A DNA stretch of 49,155 bases from an uncultured Clostridia bacterium (GTDB taxonomy: Bacteria > Bacillota > Clostridia > Oscillospirales > Ruminococcaceae). The notes under the pieces were generated by a model that was given only the letters and a program-made list of their open reading frames with translations, was not told the origin of the DNA and ran no database searches. Shown piece after piece: positions 25,453-34,364 of the stretch. Location of the stretch: the NCBI GenBank assembly GCA_947625615.1, contig CANQPB010000017.1, forward strand, positions 1 to 49,155, given 5' to 3'. Each line of letters begins with the position of its first letter. The stretch's first letter is position 1. The position numbers were made by a program, and so were the translations under genes.

Positions 25453-25481
25453 TTGATTTTTCCTTCGCAATAGTATACAAT
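25453..25481 (+). promoter_or_regulatory. Promoter of ackA
   Basis: TTGATT, 17-base spacer, TACAAT, and AAAGGAAG before the start. Confidence 0.78.
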
Positions 25482-25520
25482 ATTCCTATATGATTTTTTC
25501 TTGAAAGGAAGTTACACTTT

Positions 25521-26726
25521 ATGAATCTTGTATTAGTTGTCAACGCGGGAAGCTCCTCTTTGAAGTATCAGCTTCTCAACATGGACGGCGAGACCGTGAT
25601 CGCAAAGGGAAACTGCGACCGCATAGGCGTCGACGGCCACCTTTCTCACAAGGTGCCCGCCACCGGCTACGTTCTCGAGCAGGACTGCCCCTTCCCCACC
25701 CACACCGAGGCCTTTGAAAAGCTCGTCGAGGTTCTCACCACCGGCGAAGCCAAGGTCATAGACTCGATGTCCGAGATCTCCGCCGTGGGCCACAGAATAG
25801 TTCAGGGAGCAGAGATCTTCGATCGCGCCTGCATGGTCACCGAAGACGTCATCAACCAGATAGACGCCCTCTCCGAGCTCGCGCCCGTACACAACCACCC
25901 CCATGCGCTCGCCTTAAGGGCCTGCACAAAGGTTCTGCCCGCCGGCACCCCACAGGTAGTCGTCTTCGACACCGCCTTCCACCAGACAATGCCCCCGAAG
26001 GCCTATATGTTCGGCCTGCCTTATGACGACTACAAAAACTACCATGTCCGCAAATACGGCTTCCACGGCACCTCTCACCGCTTCGTCTCCGCCGCCCTCG
26101 CCGAGGCCATGGGCCGCGACATCAAGGATCTCAAGATCGTCTCCTGCCACCTCGGAAACGGCTCCTCCATCACCGCCGTCGACGGCGGAAAATCGGTGGA
26201 CACCTCTATGGGCTTCACCCCTCTTGACGGCATACTTATGGGCACCCGCTGCGGCTCGGTAGACCCCTCCGCCGTCACCTATGTTATGGATAAGCACGGC
26301 TTCACCCCCCGCGAGATGAGCGACTACATGAATAAGAAATCCGGCTTCCTCGGGGTATCCGGAATAGGTTCCGACAACCGCGATATCCAGAACGCCGTTT
26401 TAGACGGCGACGAAAAGGCCATTCTCACCTCAGACATGCTCCAGTACCAGATCAAGAAGTACATCGGCGCATACGCCGCCGCCATGAACGGGATCGACGC
26501 CGTCATCTTCACCGGCGGCATCGGCGAAAATTCCTGGGAGGTTCGCGAGGCCGTCTGCGAGAACATGGAATACTTCGGCATAAAGATAGACAACGAGCTC
26601 AACCACAAGACAAGGGGCAAGCTTACAAAGCTCTCGGTCGAGGGCTCCAAGGTCGAGGTCTGGGTAGTTCCTACAAACGAGGAGCTTCTTATAGCCCGCG
26701 ACACCCTTAAGCTCATCGGGAAATAA
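25521..26726 (+). CDS. ackA: Acetate kinase
   Basis: Makes ATP and acetate from acetyl phosphate and ADP. 401 residues with the ASKHA motifs: VNAGSSSLKYQL, VFDTAFHQTMP, YGFHGTSHRFV, CHLGNGSSI, GTRCGSVDPS and FTGGIGEN. No pta next to it in this window. It leads a likely transcript with DUF1294, nadE, GNAT and the second MutS-like gene, though spacing (41 bases) leaves this open. Confidence 0.97.
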   Translation: MNLVLVVNAGSSSLKYQLLNMDGETVIAKGNCDRIGVDGHLSHKVPATGYVLEQDCPFPTHTEAFEKLVEVLTTGEAKVIDSMSEISAVGHRIVQGAEIFDRACMVTEDVINQIDALSELAPVHNHPHALALRACTKVLPAGTPQVVVFDTAFHQTMPPKAYMFGLPYDDYKNYHVRKYGFHGTSHRFVSAALAEAMGRDIKDLKIVSCHLGNGSSITAVDGGKSVDTSMGFTPLDGILMGTRCGSVDPSAVTYVMDKHGFTPREMSDYMNKKSGFLGVSGIGSDNRDIQNAVLDGDEKAILTSDMLQYQIKKYIGAYAAAMNGIDAVIFTGGIGENSWEVREAVCENMEYFGIKIDNELNHKTRGKLTKLSVEGSKVEVWVVPTNEELLIARDTLKLIGK

Positions 26727-26767
26727 TACCCGTCCGGGAACCAAAAATAATTTTCGGGGGAAACGCC

Positions 26768-27043
26768 GTGAAGCCGCTGACATTTTATCTTATTTACATC
26801 GCTGTCATGTCGCTCGCGGCGTTTTTCGCCTACGGGGCGGATAAGCGCCGTTCGGTAAAGGGCAGATGGCGTATCAGCGAAAAGACGCTTTTAGGCCTCG
26901 GTCTTTTGGGAGGCGCGCCCGGGGGTCTTTTGGGAATGAAACTTTTCCGCCACAAAACAAAACGCCGGTATTTTTGGGCGGTGAATTTTTTAGGAATAAT
27001 TCTGCACGCCGCGCTGCTTTTTTGGCTGATTCGGTCTGCATAA
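26768..27043 (+). CDS. DUF1294 family membrane protein
   Basis: A 91-residue protein with three hydrophobic stretches and the DUF1294 pattern: YGADKRRSVKGRWRISEKTL, GGAPGGLLGMKLFRHKT, and YFWAVNF. GTG start, 41 bases after ackA. The family has no known biochemical role. Confidence 0.85.
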   Translation: MKPLTFYLIYIAVMSLAAFFAYGADKRRSVKGRWRISEKTLLGLGLLGGAPGGLLGMKLFRHKTKRRYFWAVNFLGIILHAALLFWLIRSA

Positions 27044-27058
27044 AAATGAGGGATATCC

Positions 27059-27790
27059 GTGCCTTACAGCTTTAACGCCAAGGACGCCGCCAAAAAGTGC
27101 GCCGCGTGGATAAAGGATTGGTTTGAGATAAACGGAAAGGGTTCAAACGCCGTCGTCGGGATCTCCGGCGGCAAGGACAGCTCTGTCGTGGCGGCGCTTT
27201 TAAAACACGCCCTCGGCCGCGAACGCGTCATCGGCGTGATGATGCCACAGGGCGAGCAGCCGGACATCTCAAGCTCAAAGCTTTTGATATCTCACCTCGG
27301 GATAAAAAGCCTCACCGTAAACGTCGGCGAGACGGTCAAGGCGCTCAGGTCGGCGCTCCCGTTCGAGCCGTCCGTACAGACGGCGACAAACATTCCCCCG
27401 AGGATAAGAATGGCGGTTTTATACGCGGTCGCGCAGTCCCACAACGGAAGAGTGGCGAACACCTGCAATCTTTCGGAGGACTGGGTGGGCTATTCTACGA
27501 GATACGGCGACGCCGCCGGCGATTTCTCGCCGATATCCTGCTTCACGGTTCAGGAGGTAAAGGCAATAGGCCGGTATCTCGGGCTCCCCAAAGAGCTCAT
27601 AGAAAAGCCGCCCGCAGACGGCCTCTGCGGCAAGACCGACGAGGAAAACCTGGGCTTTACCTACGCGGTTTTAGATAAATATATCCGCGAGGGCGTAGAC
27701 CCCGAGCCGGATATCAAGGCAAAAATCGACCGCTTGCACAGCCTCAACCTCTTTAAGCTGAAATATATGGACTGCTTTAAATATGAATAA
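27059..27790 (+). CDS. nadE: Ammonia-dependent NAD synthetase
   Basis: Last step of NAD synthesis: amidates deamido-NAD with ammonia and ATP. 243 residues, too short for a glutaminase-fused form. ATP-pyrophosphatase loop GISGGKDSSVVAALL, MMPQGEQPD, and the CNLSEDWVGYSTRYGDAAGDF part. GTG start with AGGGA upstream. The following GNAT gene overlaps it by eight bases. Confidence 0.94.
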   Translation: MPYSFNAKDAAKKCAAWIKDWFEINGKGSNAVVGISGGKDSSVVAALLKHALGRERVIGVMMPQGEQPDISSSKLLISHLGIKSLTVNVGETVKALRSALPFEPSVQTATNIPPRIRMAVLYAVAQSHNGRVANTCNLSEDWVGYSTRYGDAAGDFSPISCFTVQEVKAIGRYLGLPKELIEKPPADGLCGKTDEENLGFTYAVLDKYIREGVDPEPDIKAKIDRLHSLNLFKLKYMDCFKYE

Positions 27791-28493
27791 CCGATTTTTC
27801 GAAACCGCGCTTCGCCAGTCGGCCGTCGACGCCGGCTGCGCGCCGGAGGATCTTATGAAACCCGGAAACACCTTCGCAGCCTCCGGGTGCCGCGAGGGCA
27901 AAAAGACGTTTTACCCCGAGCGGGTGGATTTCCTTGCGATAAACTACGGATTTGGCAGCGCTTTCTCAGTACGCGAGGATAAGCTTGCGCAGGTTTCGGC
28001 CGCGCTCAGAGATTCGCATATTTCCGTCGGGGGAATTGTCCCCCTCGGCTTCACGCCGGCGTTTGAGGATATCTTCTTTCTGCCGGCGGGCGAAGACATC
28101 ACGCCGCTTAAATGCCGCTATGAAACGCGCTTTCTTATGCCCGACGGTTTTAGGGAGCTCTATCTCCCCGAGTGGTCAAACGCGCTCTCCGAAAAGCGCC
28201 CCTATAACGATAAAATAGCCGTCGGCGCTTATGACGACGAAAAGCTGATAGGCCTGGCGGGGGCATCGCAGGACGCGAAGGATATGCTGCAAATCGGCAT
28301 AGACGTCCTGCCGGAATACCGCAGGCAGGGGATCGCCTCGGCGCTCACCTCGGCCCTCGCGCACGAGATAATAAAAACCGGGCAGACGCCGTTTTACAGC
28401 TGCCGGTGGAACAATTTAAAGTCATTCAAAACCGCATTGCGGGCCGGATTTATTCCGGCATGGACAGAAATACAAGCAAAAATTGCCGAATAA
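27783..28493 (+). CDS. GNAT-family N-acetyltransferase
   Basis: A 236-residue protein whose C-terminal half carries the acetyl-CoA site, GIDVLPEYRRQGIASALTSA (the R/QxxGxG/A loop), and a closing RWNNLKSFKTALRAGF. The first 120 residues look like a separate N-terminal domain. Overlap with nadE implies coupled translation. Substrate unknown. Confidence 0.85.
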   Translation: MNNRFFETALRQSAVDAGCAPEDLMKPGNTFAASGCREGKKTFYPERVDFLAINYGFGSAFSVREDKLAQVSAALRDSHISVGGIVPLGFTPAFEDIFFLPAGEDITPLKCRYETRFLMPDGFRELYLPEWSNALSEKRPYNDKIAVGAYDDEKLIGLAGASQDAKDMLQIGIDVLPEYRRQGIASALTSALAHEIIKTGQTPFYSCRWNNLKSFKTALRAGFIPAWTEIQAKIAE

Positions 28494-28505
28494 GGAGGAA
28501 TTTAT

Positions 28506-30173
28506 ATGCCCGATGAAATGCATTTAGTAGATCTGCTGTATCCGAGCGAGGAAAAAAAGCGCCGGCATCTCGACCGAGGCGCCGAGCTTGCAAAGCTCCC
28601 GCAGGACTACACCACAAACCTCGAGCTTGAACAGCTTGCAAGGCTGATATCCCCGGAATATTCCACGAATATCATGCGGGTGTTCGGCCAGCTTTCGACC
28701 GACCCCGAGACCTTAAATTACCGGCTCGATATCCTTGAGGACTTTCTCAATGTCCCGGCGCTCGAGGCGGTGCTCTACGAAAATATCCACAAACTCTATA
28801 TAAACGAGCATGTGAACGTGCAGAAGCTCGGCCTTGCCGACAGCTTCTACGCGCTGAATCAGCGTCTTGAAAGCCTTAAGACCTTCATCGAATGCATAAC
28901 GAAGTGCCATGAGTTCTGCGACAAGAACCGCGACAAGTTCAACTCCGCCGCGCTGAAGGGGCTCACCGATTACTTCGCCTCGGTGTATAATTCCGACTAT
29001 TTCGATGAGGTAAAGCGTGAAACCGACGAATGCCTCCGCATTCTCGCAAAGGGCGTCAAGAGCGTCACCGTGGGCATAAACTTCGACGACATGATGAGGC
29101 CTGTCGAGGCGATGCTTCTTTCGGTATCCACCGACGCCATAAAGAAAAAGGGCCGCTTCGACTGGCTTTTCAGCCGCGTCGGCGACACCGGCAGGGCGAT
29201 AGGCAAGACCCATTCGCTTTACAACGAAAACGGCGGCGTCAACGATCTTGAGGCTCCCCTCTTCCGCGAGCTCAAGGAGATCAACTCGGAATATATCAGC
29301 CACCTCGACACCGCTATCCGCGCATACTTCAAGAAATCTACCGAGGATATACTCACCTTTGAGAGCCAGATGAGCTTTTACATCGGCGCAAAGAGGATAG
29401 TCGAGGCCGTGCGCGCTCGCGGGCTTGACATGTGCCGCCCGAAGTATCTGCCTATGGAAGACCGCAAAATGAACGCAAAGGGGATCTTCGACCTTTCATT
29501 CTATATCCAGATGGTCGGCTCAGACCCCATGGGCAGCTTAAAGGACAAGATAATAACCAACGAATGCCGCTTCGACGACGACGGGCGCTTCTTCGTCCTG
29601 ACGGGCGCAAACAACGGCGGTAAAACCACCTATACCCGCGCCGTGGGAATCATTCAGGTGTTCGCTCAGGCGGGGATATACGTCCCCTGCTCGGAATGCG
29701 AGATCTCCCCTGTGGATTACATCTACACCCACTTCCCGAAGGAGGAGGAGGTCGGCCTGAACACCTCACGCTTTACTCAGGAGTGCAAGCAGTTCAAGGA
29801 GACCGTCGACACCGCCACCCGCCACAGCCTTCTTCTGCTCAACGAATCCATTCAGTCCACCACGCCTACCGAGTGCGTCTACATCGCCACCGAGCTGACG
29901 AAGATATTCCGCTGCGTCGGCGTCAGAGGAATATACGCCACCCACCTTTTAGAGCTCGCCAAGAGCCTTGACAGGCTGAACGAGGAGGTCGAGGGCGACA
30001 CCAAGCTTGTAAGCATAGTTACCACGGTAGACCGCACCGCCGACAACCGCAGGCTTTACCGCATAGAGCGCGCCGAGCCCCAGGAATTCGGCTACGCAAG
30101 GACTATCTACGAGAAATTTGGCGTAAGCTTCGAGGAGGTCAAGCGCCGCCAGGCCGAAGCCGCAAAAGCGTAA
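28506..30173 (+). CDS. MutS-like ATPase lacking mismatch-recognition domain (paralogue 2)
   Basis: 555 residues, homologous along its whole length to the 8977-10584 product. Shared blocks: YRLDILEDFLNVPALE, VKSVTVGINFDDMMRP, Walker A GANNGGKTT (367-375), GLNTSRFTQE, Walker B LLLLNES (Asn446-Glu447) and YATHLLELAKSL. The mismatch-binding domain is absent and the Walker B Asp is again Asn. AAGGAGG precedes ATG. Last gene after nadE and GNAT; terminator follows. Function unknown; the pair suggests a dedicated non-repair ATPase family. Confidence 0.85.
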   Translation: MPDEMHLVDLLYPSEEKKRRHLDRGAELAKLPQDYTTNLELEQLARLISPEYSTNIMRVFGQLSTDPETLNYRLDILEDFLNVPALEAVLYENIHKLYINEHVNVQKLGLADSFYALNQRLESLKTFIECITKCHEFCDKNRDKFNSAALKGLTDYFASVYNSDYFDEVKRETDECLRILAKGVKSVTVGINFDDMMRPVEAMLLSVSTDAIKKKGRFDWLFSRVGDTGRAIGKTHSLYNENGGVNDLEAPLFRELKEINSEYISHLDTAIRAYFKKSTEDILTFESQMSFYIGAKRIVEAVRARGLDMCRPKYLPMEDRKMNAKGIFDLSFYIQMVGSDPMGSLKDKIITNECRFDDDGRFFVLTGANNGGKTTYTRAVGIIQVFAQAGIYVPCSECEISPVDYIYTHFPKEEEVGLNTSRFTQECKQFKETVDTATRHSLLLLNESIQSTTPTECVYIATELTKIFRCVGVRGIYATHLLELAKSLDRLNEEVEGDTKLVSIVTTVDRTADNRRLYRIERAEPQEFGYARTIYEKFGVSFEEVKRRQAEAAKA

Positions 30174-30179
30174 GACACA

Positions 30180-30214
30180 CAAAGAGCAAGGGTTTTGCCC
30201 TTGCTCTTTTGTTT
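30180..30214 (+). terminator. Terminator after MutS-like paralogue 2
   Basis: AAAGAGCAAGGG-TTTT-GCCCTTGCTCTTTTGTTT. Confidence 0.9.
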
Positions 30215-30227
30215 CACCCAAAAGAGC

Positions 30228-30424
30228 AAAAGTTTTCGCCGGCCTTTTTTATCTGTCTCACCCCCTGCCCCCTCTCCCTCGCAAAGGGAGAGGGGGTTCC
30301 ACCCCGTCACCCGGCCGTTCACCTTGCGGCGAACGGCGCGACCCCTCCCCTCGAGGGGAGGGGTGTGTTCCCAAAGGCTTTCTGCTATGTTGAAATTGGG
30401 CGAGGCACTTTCGGTGCGGTGCTA
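30228..30424 (-). repeat. Dispersed repeat family B, copy 3 (inverted)
   Basis: Minus-strand copy of 208-398, including the GGGAGAGGG/CCCTCTCCC and GGGGAGGGG/CCCCTCCCC stems, CGTTCGCCGCAAGGTGAACG and closing GGCCGGCGAAAACTTTT (30228-30244). The rest, 30425-30572, is non-coding with the hairpin CCGAGCCC-ACC-GGGCTCGG, whose ACC loop recalls family C. Confidence 0.9.
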
Positions 30425-30572
30425 TGTCGTGTTTTACAAACCGCAGTACGGGGAGAGATGTTATAGTTTGGCCGAGCCCACCGGGCTCGGCAGCAGCTGC
30501 GCGCAGCCGGTGCGGCAAGAGCTAAAGTCCGAGCGCAGCGTGATTCCCCCAATTTACCGAGCCTTGCTCGGC

Positions 30573-30606
30573 AAAAAAGAGACGCCCCGAAAAGAGCGTC
30601 CCCATA
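30573..30606 (-). terminator. Probable terminator of ung
   Basis: Minus strand GACGC-TCTTTTCGGG-GCGTC then TCTTTTTTGCC. Confidence 0.6.
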
Positions 30607-30625
30607 AATATGCCGATTCAGCAGC

Positions 30626-31297
30626 CTATTTTTCCACCCGCCAGTCTATCGGCGGTATCTCATTTTCAATCAAAAACTTGTTCACCCTTGAAAACACCCG
30701 CGAGCCGAAGAATCCGCTGTAGGCCGAAAGGGGGCTCGGGTGGGCCGATTCAAATATCCCGTGTATCGGATTGGTGATATACGCCTTTTTGCTCCTGGCG
30801 TTTGCTCCCCAAAGAATAAATGCTATCGGGGTGTCGCGCATGTTCAGCTTTTTTATCACCTCGTCGGTAAAAATTTCCCAGCCCATGCCCTTGTGGGAAT
30901 TCGCCTGCCCCTGCCTCACCGTCAGGACGGCGTTCATCAAAAGCACGCCCTGCTTCGCCCACGGGGTGAGATCCCCGCTTTTCGCCGCGGGAATGCCGAT
31001 GTCGTCCTCAAGCTCCTTGTAGATGTTTTTCAAAGATGGCGGCAGAGCCGTTCCGTCGCGCACCGAAAAACTCAGGCCGTGAGCCTGCCCCGGCTCGTGA
31101 TAGGGATCCTGCCCGAGGATCACCGCCTTTACCGCCGAATAAGGGGTGAGCTTCAATGCGTTGAAGATGTCATACATGTCGGGGAATATCCGCTGCGAGG
31201 AGTATTCCGTCTTTAAATATTCGCGGAGCTTAAGGTAATATTCCTTTTCAAATTCTCCGCCGATAATGTCGTCCCAGTCGTTGCCGATTTTAACCAT
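30626..31297 (-). CDS. ung: Uracil-DNA glycosylase
   Basis: Removes uracil from DNA. 223 residues, family 1 UDG: water-activating Asp64 in ILGQDPYHEPGQAHGLSFSV, TPWAKQGVLLMNAVLTV, ILWGANARSK, and the HPSPLSAYSGFFG loop with His186. Lies three bases after the small membrane ORF, so probably co-transcribed with secG. Confidence 0.97.
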   Translation of the reverse strand: MVKIGNDWDDIIGGEFEKEYYLKLREYLKTEYSSQRIFPDMYDIFNALKLTPYSAVKAVILGQDPYHEPGQAHGLSFSVRDGTALPPSLKNIYKELEDDIGIPAAKSGDLTPWAKQGVLLMNAVLTVRQGQANSHKGMGWEIFTDEVIKKLNMRDTPIAFILWGANARSKKAYITNPIHGIFESAHPSPLSAYSGFFGSRVFSRVNKFLIENEIPPIDWRVEK

Positions 31298-31300
31298 ATT

Positions 31301-31402
31301 CTACCCTAAAAATGCGTAGTAGAGCGCCGAGGAGACTATTCCCACAACCATCAGCGCCGCCACAACTATTACCGCTATCCTTGCGGCAAGAGTTTTTTTC
31401 AT
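31301..31402 (-). CDS. 33-residue single-span membrane peptide
   Basis: Small ORF MKKTLAARIAVIVVAALMVV continuing to a short polar C-terminus (YYAFLG), almost entirely one transmembrane helix. The ribosome site AAGGAGAATCGGT is very good, and the stop is three bases before the ung start. Size and topology are like the small membrane peptides of Firmicutes such as Prli42 (inference only, no real homology established). Confidence 0.7.
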   Translation of the reverse strand: MKKTLAARIAVIVVAALMVVGIVSSALYYAFLG

Positions 31403-31414
31403 ACCGATTCTCCT

Positions 31415-31450
31415 TAAAAAAGAATGCCGCCCGGACTTGCGGGCGGCGTT
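31415..31450 (-). terminator. Terminator after secG
   Basis: Minus strand GCCGCCC-GCAAGTCC-GGGCGGC followed by ATTCTTTTTTAAGG. The small membrane ORF starts 13 bases past the hairpin, so some read-through is probable. Confidence 0.75.
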
Positions 31451-31458
31451 TTTGCGTA

Positions 31459-31710
31459 TTATCCCAGATAGGCGGAGACTACATTGACTACCAGCGCGAC
31501 CACGAAGAAGACCACAACGATTATTGTAGTTATTCTTGTTAGCTTGGCCTCGCGGGTGTTTCCGCCGTTGCGCCCGAAGAATGAATCCTGCGAACCGCCT
31601 ATCGCCGAGCTGAGACCCGAATTGTGGGTGTCGGTGAAGAGAACCACAAGAATTATCGCGACGCTGGCAATAATGAGAATTATTCCGCTGATGATGTTTA
31701 CTGCTGCCAT
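31459..31710 (-). CDS. secG: Preprotein translocase subunit SecG
   Basis: 83 residues with two membrane helices (IISGIILIIASVAIILVVLF and IIVVVFFVVALVVNVVSAYL) and the SecG middle GGSQDSFFGRNGG. Helps the SecYEG channel during protein export. Own promoter. Length is normal. Confidence 0.92.
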   Translation of the reverse strand: MAAVNIISGIILIIASVAIILVVLFTDTHNSGLSSAIGGSQDSFFGRNGGNTREAKLTRITTIIVVVFFVVALVVNVVSAYLG

Positions 31711-31755
31711 TTATAAATCCTCCAATTTGCTGACAAAAAGTCTTGAATCTTTACA

Positions 31756-31784
31756 AGTATAGCACATATCGCTGAAAATTGCAA
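31756..31784 (-). promoter_or_regulatory. Promoter of secG
   Basis: Minus strand TTGCAA, 17-base spacer, TATACT. Confidence 0.85.
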
Positions 31785-31815
31785 TACCTATATCAAAACT
31801 TTTCGGAAAATTCCG

Positions 31816-34209
31816 TCACAGCTTCCAGATGTTCTTTGCATATTCGGCGACTGCGCGGTCGGCCGAGAAGACGCCGGCGTTCGCTATGTTCATGAGCGAC
31901 ATCGACTGCCACCTTGAAACGTCGCGGTAGGTCTCGGAAGCGTAGGCCTGGGCGCGGCGGTAATCCTCGAAGTCGGCAAGAACCATATAAGGATCGCGGA
32001 ACTTCAGAGAATTGACTACGTCGTCGAAGTTGTTGCCGTTGAAGCCCTCCTCGATTCTGTCGATTGCGGCGTGGATAACGGGATCGGAGCCGTAGAAGTA
32101 TGCCGGCGAATAGCTGTTTTTGCGCTTTTCAACCTCCTCGGCGGTCATGCCGAAGTTGATGATGTTGTCGCCGCCCACAACGTCGCCTATCTCAATGTTG
32201 GCGCCGTCGCGCGTGCCCAGGGTGACCGCGCCGTTGAGCATAAGCTTCATGTTGCCGGTGCCGGAGGCCTCGGTGCCGGCGAGGGATATCTGCTCGGATA
32301 TCTCGGAGGCGGGCATCAGAAGTTCGGAGAGGGAGACGTTATAGTTTTCAAGGAAGACGACATTCAGCTTTTCGCGCACCTGAGGATTTTTGCGAATGTC
32401 CTCGCCGAGCGCCCAGATGAGCTTTATTATCTGCTTTGCAAGGTAATATCCCGGCGCGGCCTTTGCGGCGAAGATGTAGGTCTTCGGCTGGAAATTGGCA
32501 TTCGGGTTTTCAAGGAGCATGTTGTACTCCGAGATTATGTTCAGCGCGTTGAGATGCTGTCTCTTGTATTCGTGCAGGCGCTTCACCTGAACGTCGAACA
32601 GCGTAGTCGGGTCGATGACCACGCCCTCCTGCTGCTTTACGTATTTTGCGAAGGAGGTCTTGTTCTCAAGCTTTATGGCGGCAAGCCTTTCGAGGACGGC
32701 TTCGTCGTCGTGGAACTTTTCAAACTTTTTAAGGTCTGAGGCGTTCTTGCGGTAGCCCTTGCCGATGGTTTCGTCCAAAAGCTTGCAGAGCGGCTTGTTG
32801 GACTGGCAGAGCCAGCGGCGGTAGGCGATGCCGTTCGTGACGTTGGTGAACTTTTCGGGGGTATTCAGATATTCGTCGTGGAAGACGCTGTCCTTGATGA
32901 TCTCGGAATGGATCTTCGAAACGCCGTTGATATGGTGGGCCGCGCAGACGCAGAGCTTAGCCATGTGAACTTTTCCGCCCTGGATTATCGACATGCGGTT
33001 GACGAGATTGGAATCGTGGGTCTTCTCCCAAAGCTCGCCGCAGTAGCGGTTGTTGATCTCGACTATAATGGAATACACTCTCGGGATAATGCTCTCCAAA
33101 AAATTCTGATTCCACTTTTCAAGGGCTTCGGCCATAACCGTGTGATTGGTATAGGCAAAGCAGCGCGATGTGATATCCCAGGCCTTGTCCCAGGTATAGC
33201 CGCAGTCGTCCAGCAAAATTCGCATGAGCTCGGGGATTGCAAGGGTCGGGTGGGTGTCGTTTATCTGTATGGCTACCTTGTCGGCGAGGTTGTCAAGGGT
33301 GCCGTAGGTGGCCATGTGGTGGTTTACGATATCCCCGACGGAGGCCGCGCACATGAAATACTGCTGCCTCAGGCGCAGAGACTGCCCCTCAAGGTGGTTG
33401 TCGTTAGGATAGAGAACCTTAGAGATCGCCTGGGCGACTATGTTCTGGCCGAGGGCCTTTTCGTAGTTGCCGAGGTTGAACATGTTCATATCAAACGACG
33501 GGCAGACCGCTTTCCAGAGCCTAAGCTTCGAGACCGCGTCGGAATCGTAGCCCGAGACGAACATGTCGTAGGGCACGGCAAGAACGGTGGTGTAGTTGTC
33601 AAGGGTGACATGGTGATACTGGTTGTCCCAGTATTCGCGCAGATTGCCGTCGAAATGGATCTCTATCTGCTGCTCGGGGCGGGGAACAAGCCACACCGAG
33701 CCGCCGGGAAGCCAGTTGTCGGGCAGCTCAACCTGCCAGCCGTCCTCAATCTTCTGGCGGAAGATGCCGTACTCGTAAAGTATGGAATATCCCGTCGCGG
33801 GGTAGCCGTCGGTGGCAAGGCCGTCCAGATAGCAGGCCGCAAGCCGCCCGAGGCCGCCGTTTCCGAGGCCGGCGTCCGGCTCGGATTCGTAAAGGGAATT
33901 CAGCGACACGCCGAAGTCTTTAAGAGCGCGCTCGGCGGTTTCGGTCAGGCCGAGATTAAACAGATTGGATTTAAGCGAGCGGCCCATCAAAAACTCCATA
34001 GAGATGTAATAGACCTGCTTCTGACCTACGCTGTGAACGTGATTGGTATAATTTCTTCTTTTTTCGACAAGAATGGGAACGATAACGCCTGCGAGTGCTT
34101 CATAGAACTGCCCGTCAGAGGCGTCCTGGGGCTTTACGCCGAACTTATCAAAAAGCACTCTTGTGATTTCGGACTTCATTTCGTCCTTGGTAAGCTTAAC
34201 TTTCGCCAA
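31816..34209 (-). CDS. glgP: Glycogen/starch phosphorylase
   Basis: GT35 enzyme (797 residues) that releases glucose-1-phosphate from alpha-glucans. Seen: GNGGLGRLAACYLDGLAT, VKRLHEYKRQHLN, and the pyridoxal-phosphate lysine in TEASGTGNMKLMLNGA, plus GTRDGANIEIG. Start codon is TTG with AAGGAG eight bases before. Single gene with its own promoter; no other glg gene is adjacent. Confidence 0.97.
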   Translation of the reverse strand: MAKVKLTKDEMKSEITRVLFDKFGVKPQDASDGQFYEALAGVIVPILVEKRRNYTNHVHSVGQKQVYYISMEFLMGRSLKSNLFNLGLTETAERALKDFGVSLNSLYESEPDAGLGNGGLGRLAACYLDGLATDGYPATGYSILYEYGIFRQKIEDGWQVELPDNWLPGGSVWLVPRPEQQIEIHFDGNLREYWDNQYHHVTLDNYTTVLAVPYDMFVSGYDSDAVSKLRLWKAVCPSFDMNMFNLGNYEKALGQNIVAQAISKVLYPNDNHLEGQSLRLRQQYFMCAASVGDIVNHHMATYGTLDNLADKVAIQINDTHPTLAIPELMRILLDDCGYTWDKAWDITSRCFAYTNHTVMAEALEKWNQNFLESIIPRVYSIIVEINNRYCGELWEKTHDSNLVNRMSIIQGGKVHMAKLCVCAAHHINGVSKIHSEIIKDSVFHDEYLNTPEKFTNVTNGIAYRRWLCQSNKPLCKLLDETIGKGYRKNASDLKKFEKFHDDEAVLERLAAIKLENKTSFAKYVKQQEGVVIDPTTLFDVQVKRLHEYKRQHLNALNIISEYNMLLENPNANFQPKTYIFAAKAAPGYYLAKQIIKLIWALGEDIRKNPQVREKLNVVFLENYNVSLSELLMPASEISEQISLAGTEASGTGNMKLMLNGAVTLGTRDGANIEIGDVVGGDNIINFGMTAEEVEKRKNSYSPAYFYGSDPVIHAAIDRIEEGFNGNNFDDVVNSLKFRDPYMVLADFEDYRRAQAYASETYRDVSRWQSMSLMNIANAGVFSADRAVAEYAKNIWKL

Positions 34210-34254
34210 AACAAAAACTCCTTTTTATTAAATTTAAGGAATGCGAACAGCACT

Positions 34255-34283
34255 ATTATACCAAAACTTCCCGCCGGTGTCAA
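34255..34283 (-). promoter_or_regulatory. Promoter of glgP
   Basis: Minus strand TTGACA, 17-base spacer, TATAAT. Confidence 0.92.
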
Positions 34284-34327
34284 GGGGAAAAGGGCCGATG
34301 CTCCCTTATAAAATTTGGCGCAAGGGC

Positions 34328-34356
34328 ATAAAAATCTCCCCTTGCGGGGAGATTTA
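34328..34356 (-). terminator. Terminator of the MacB-type three-gene operon
   Basis: Minus strand AAATCTCCCC-GCAA-GGGGAGATTTTTATG. Confidence 0.88.
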
Positions 34357-34364
34357 AAGCGCCG

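Noticed and set aside
30195-30722. A 175-codon frame over repeat B copy 3 and the ung 3' end
   Set aside because: It runs through a dispersed repeat whose copies have different frames, and overlaps ung.
32878-34311. A 477-codon open frame on the plus strand opposite glgP
   Set aside because: Antisense frame to a clearly conserved phosphorylase; no ribosome site and low-quality composition. Such frames are common in GC-rich DNA.
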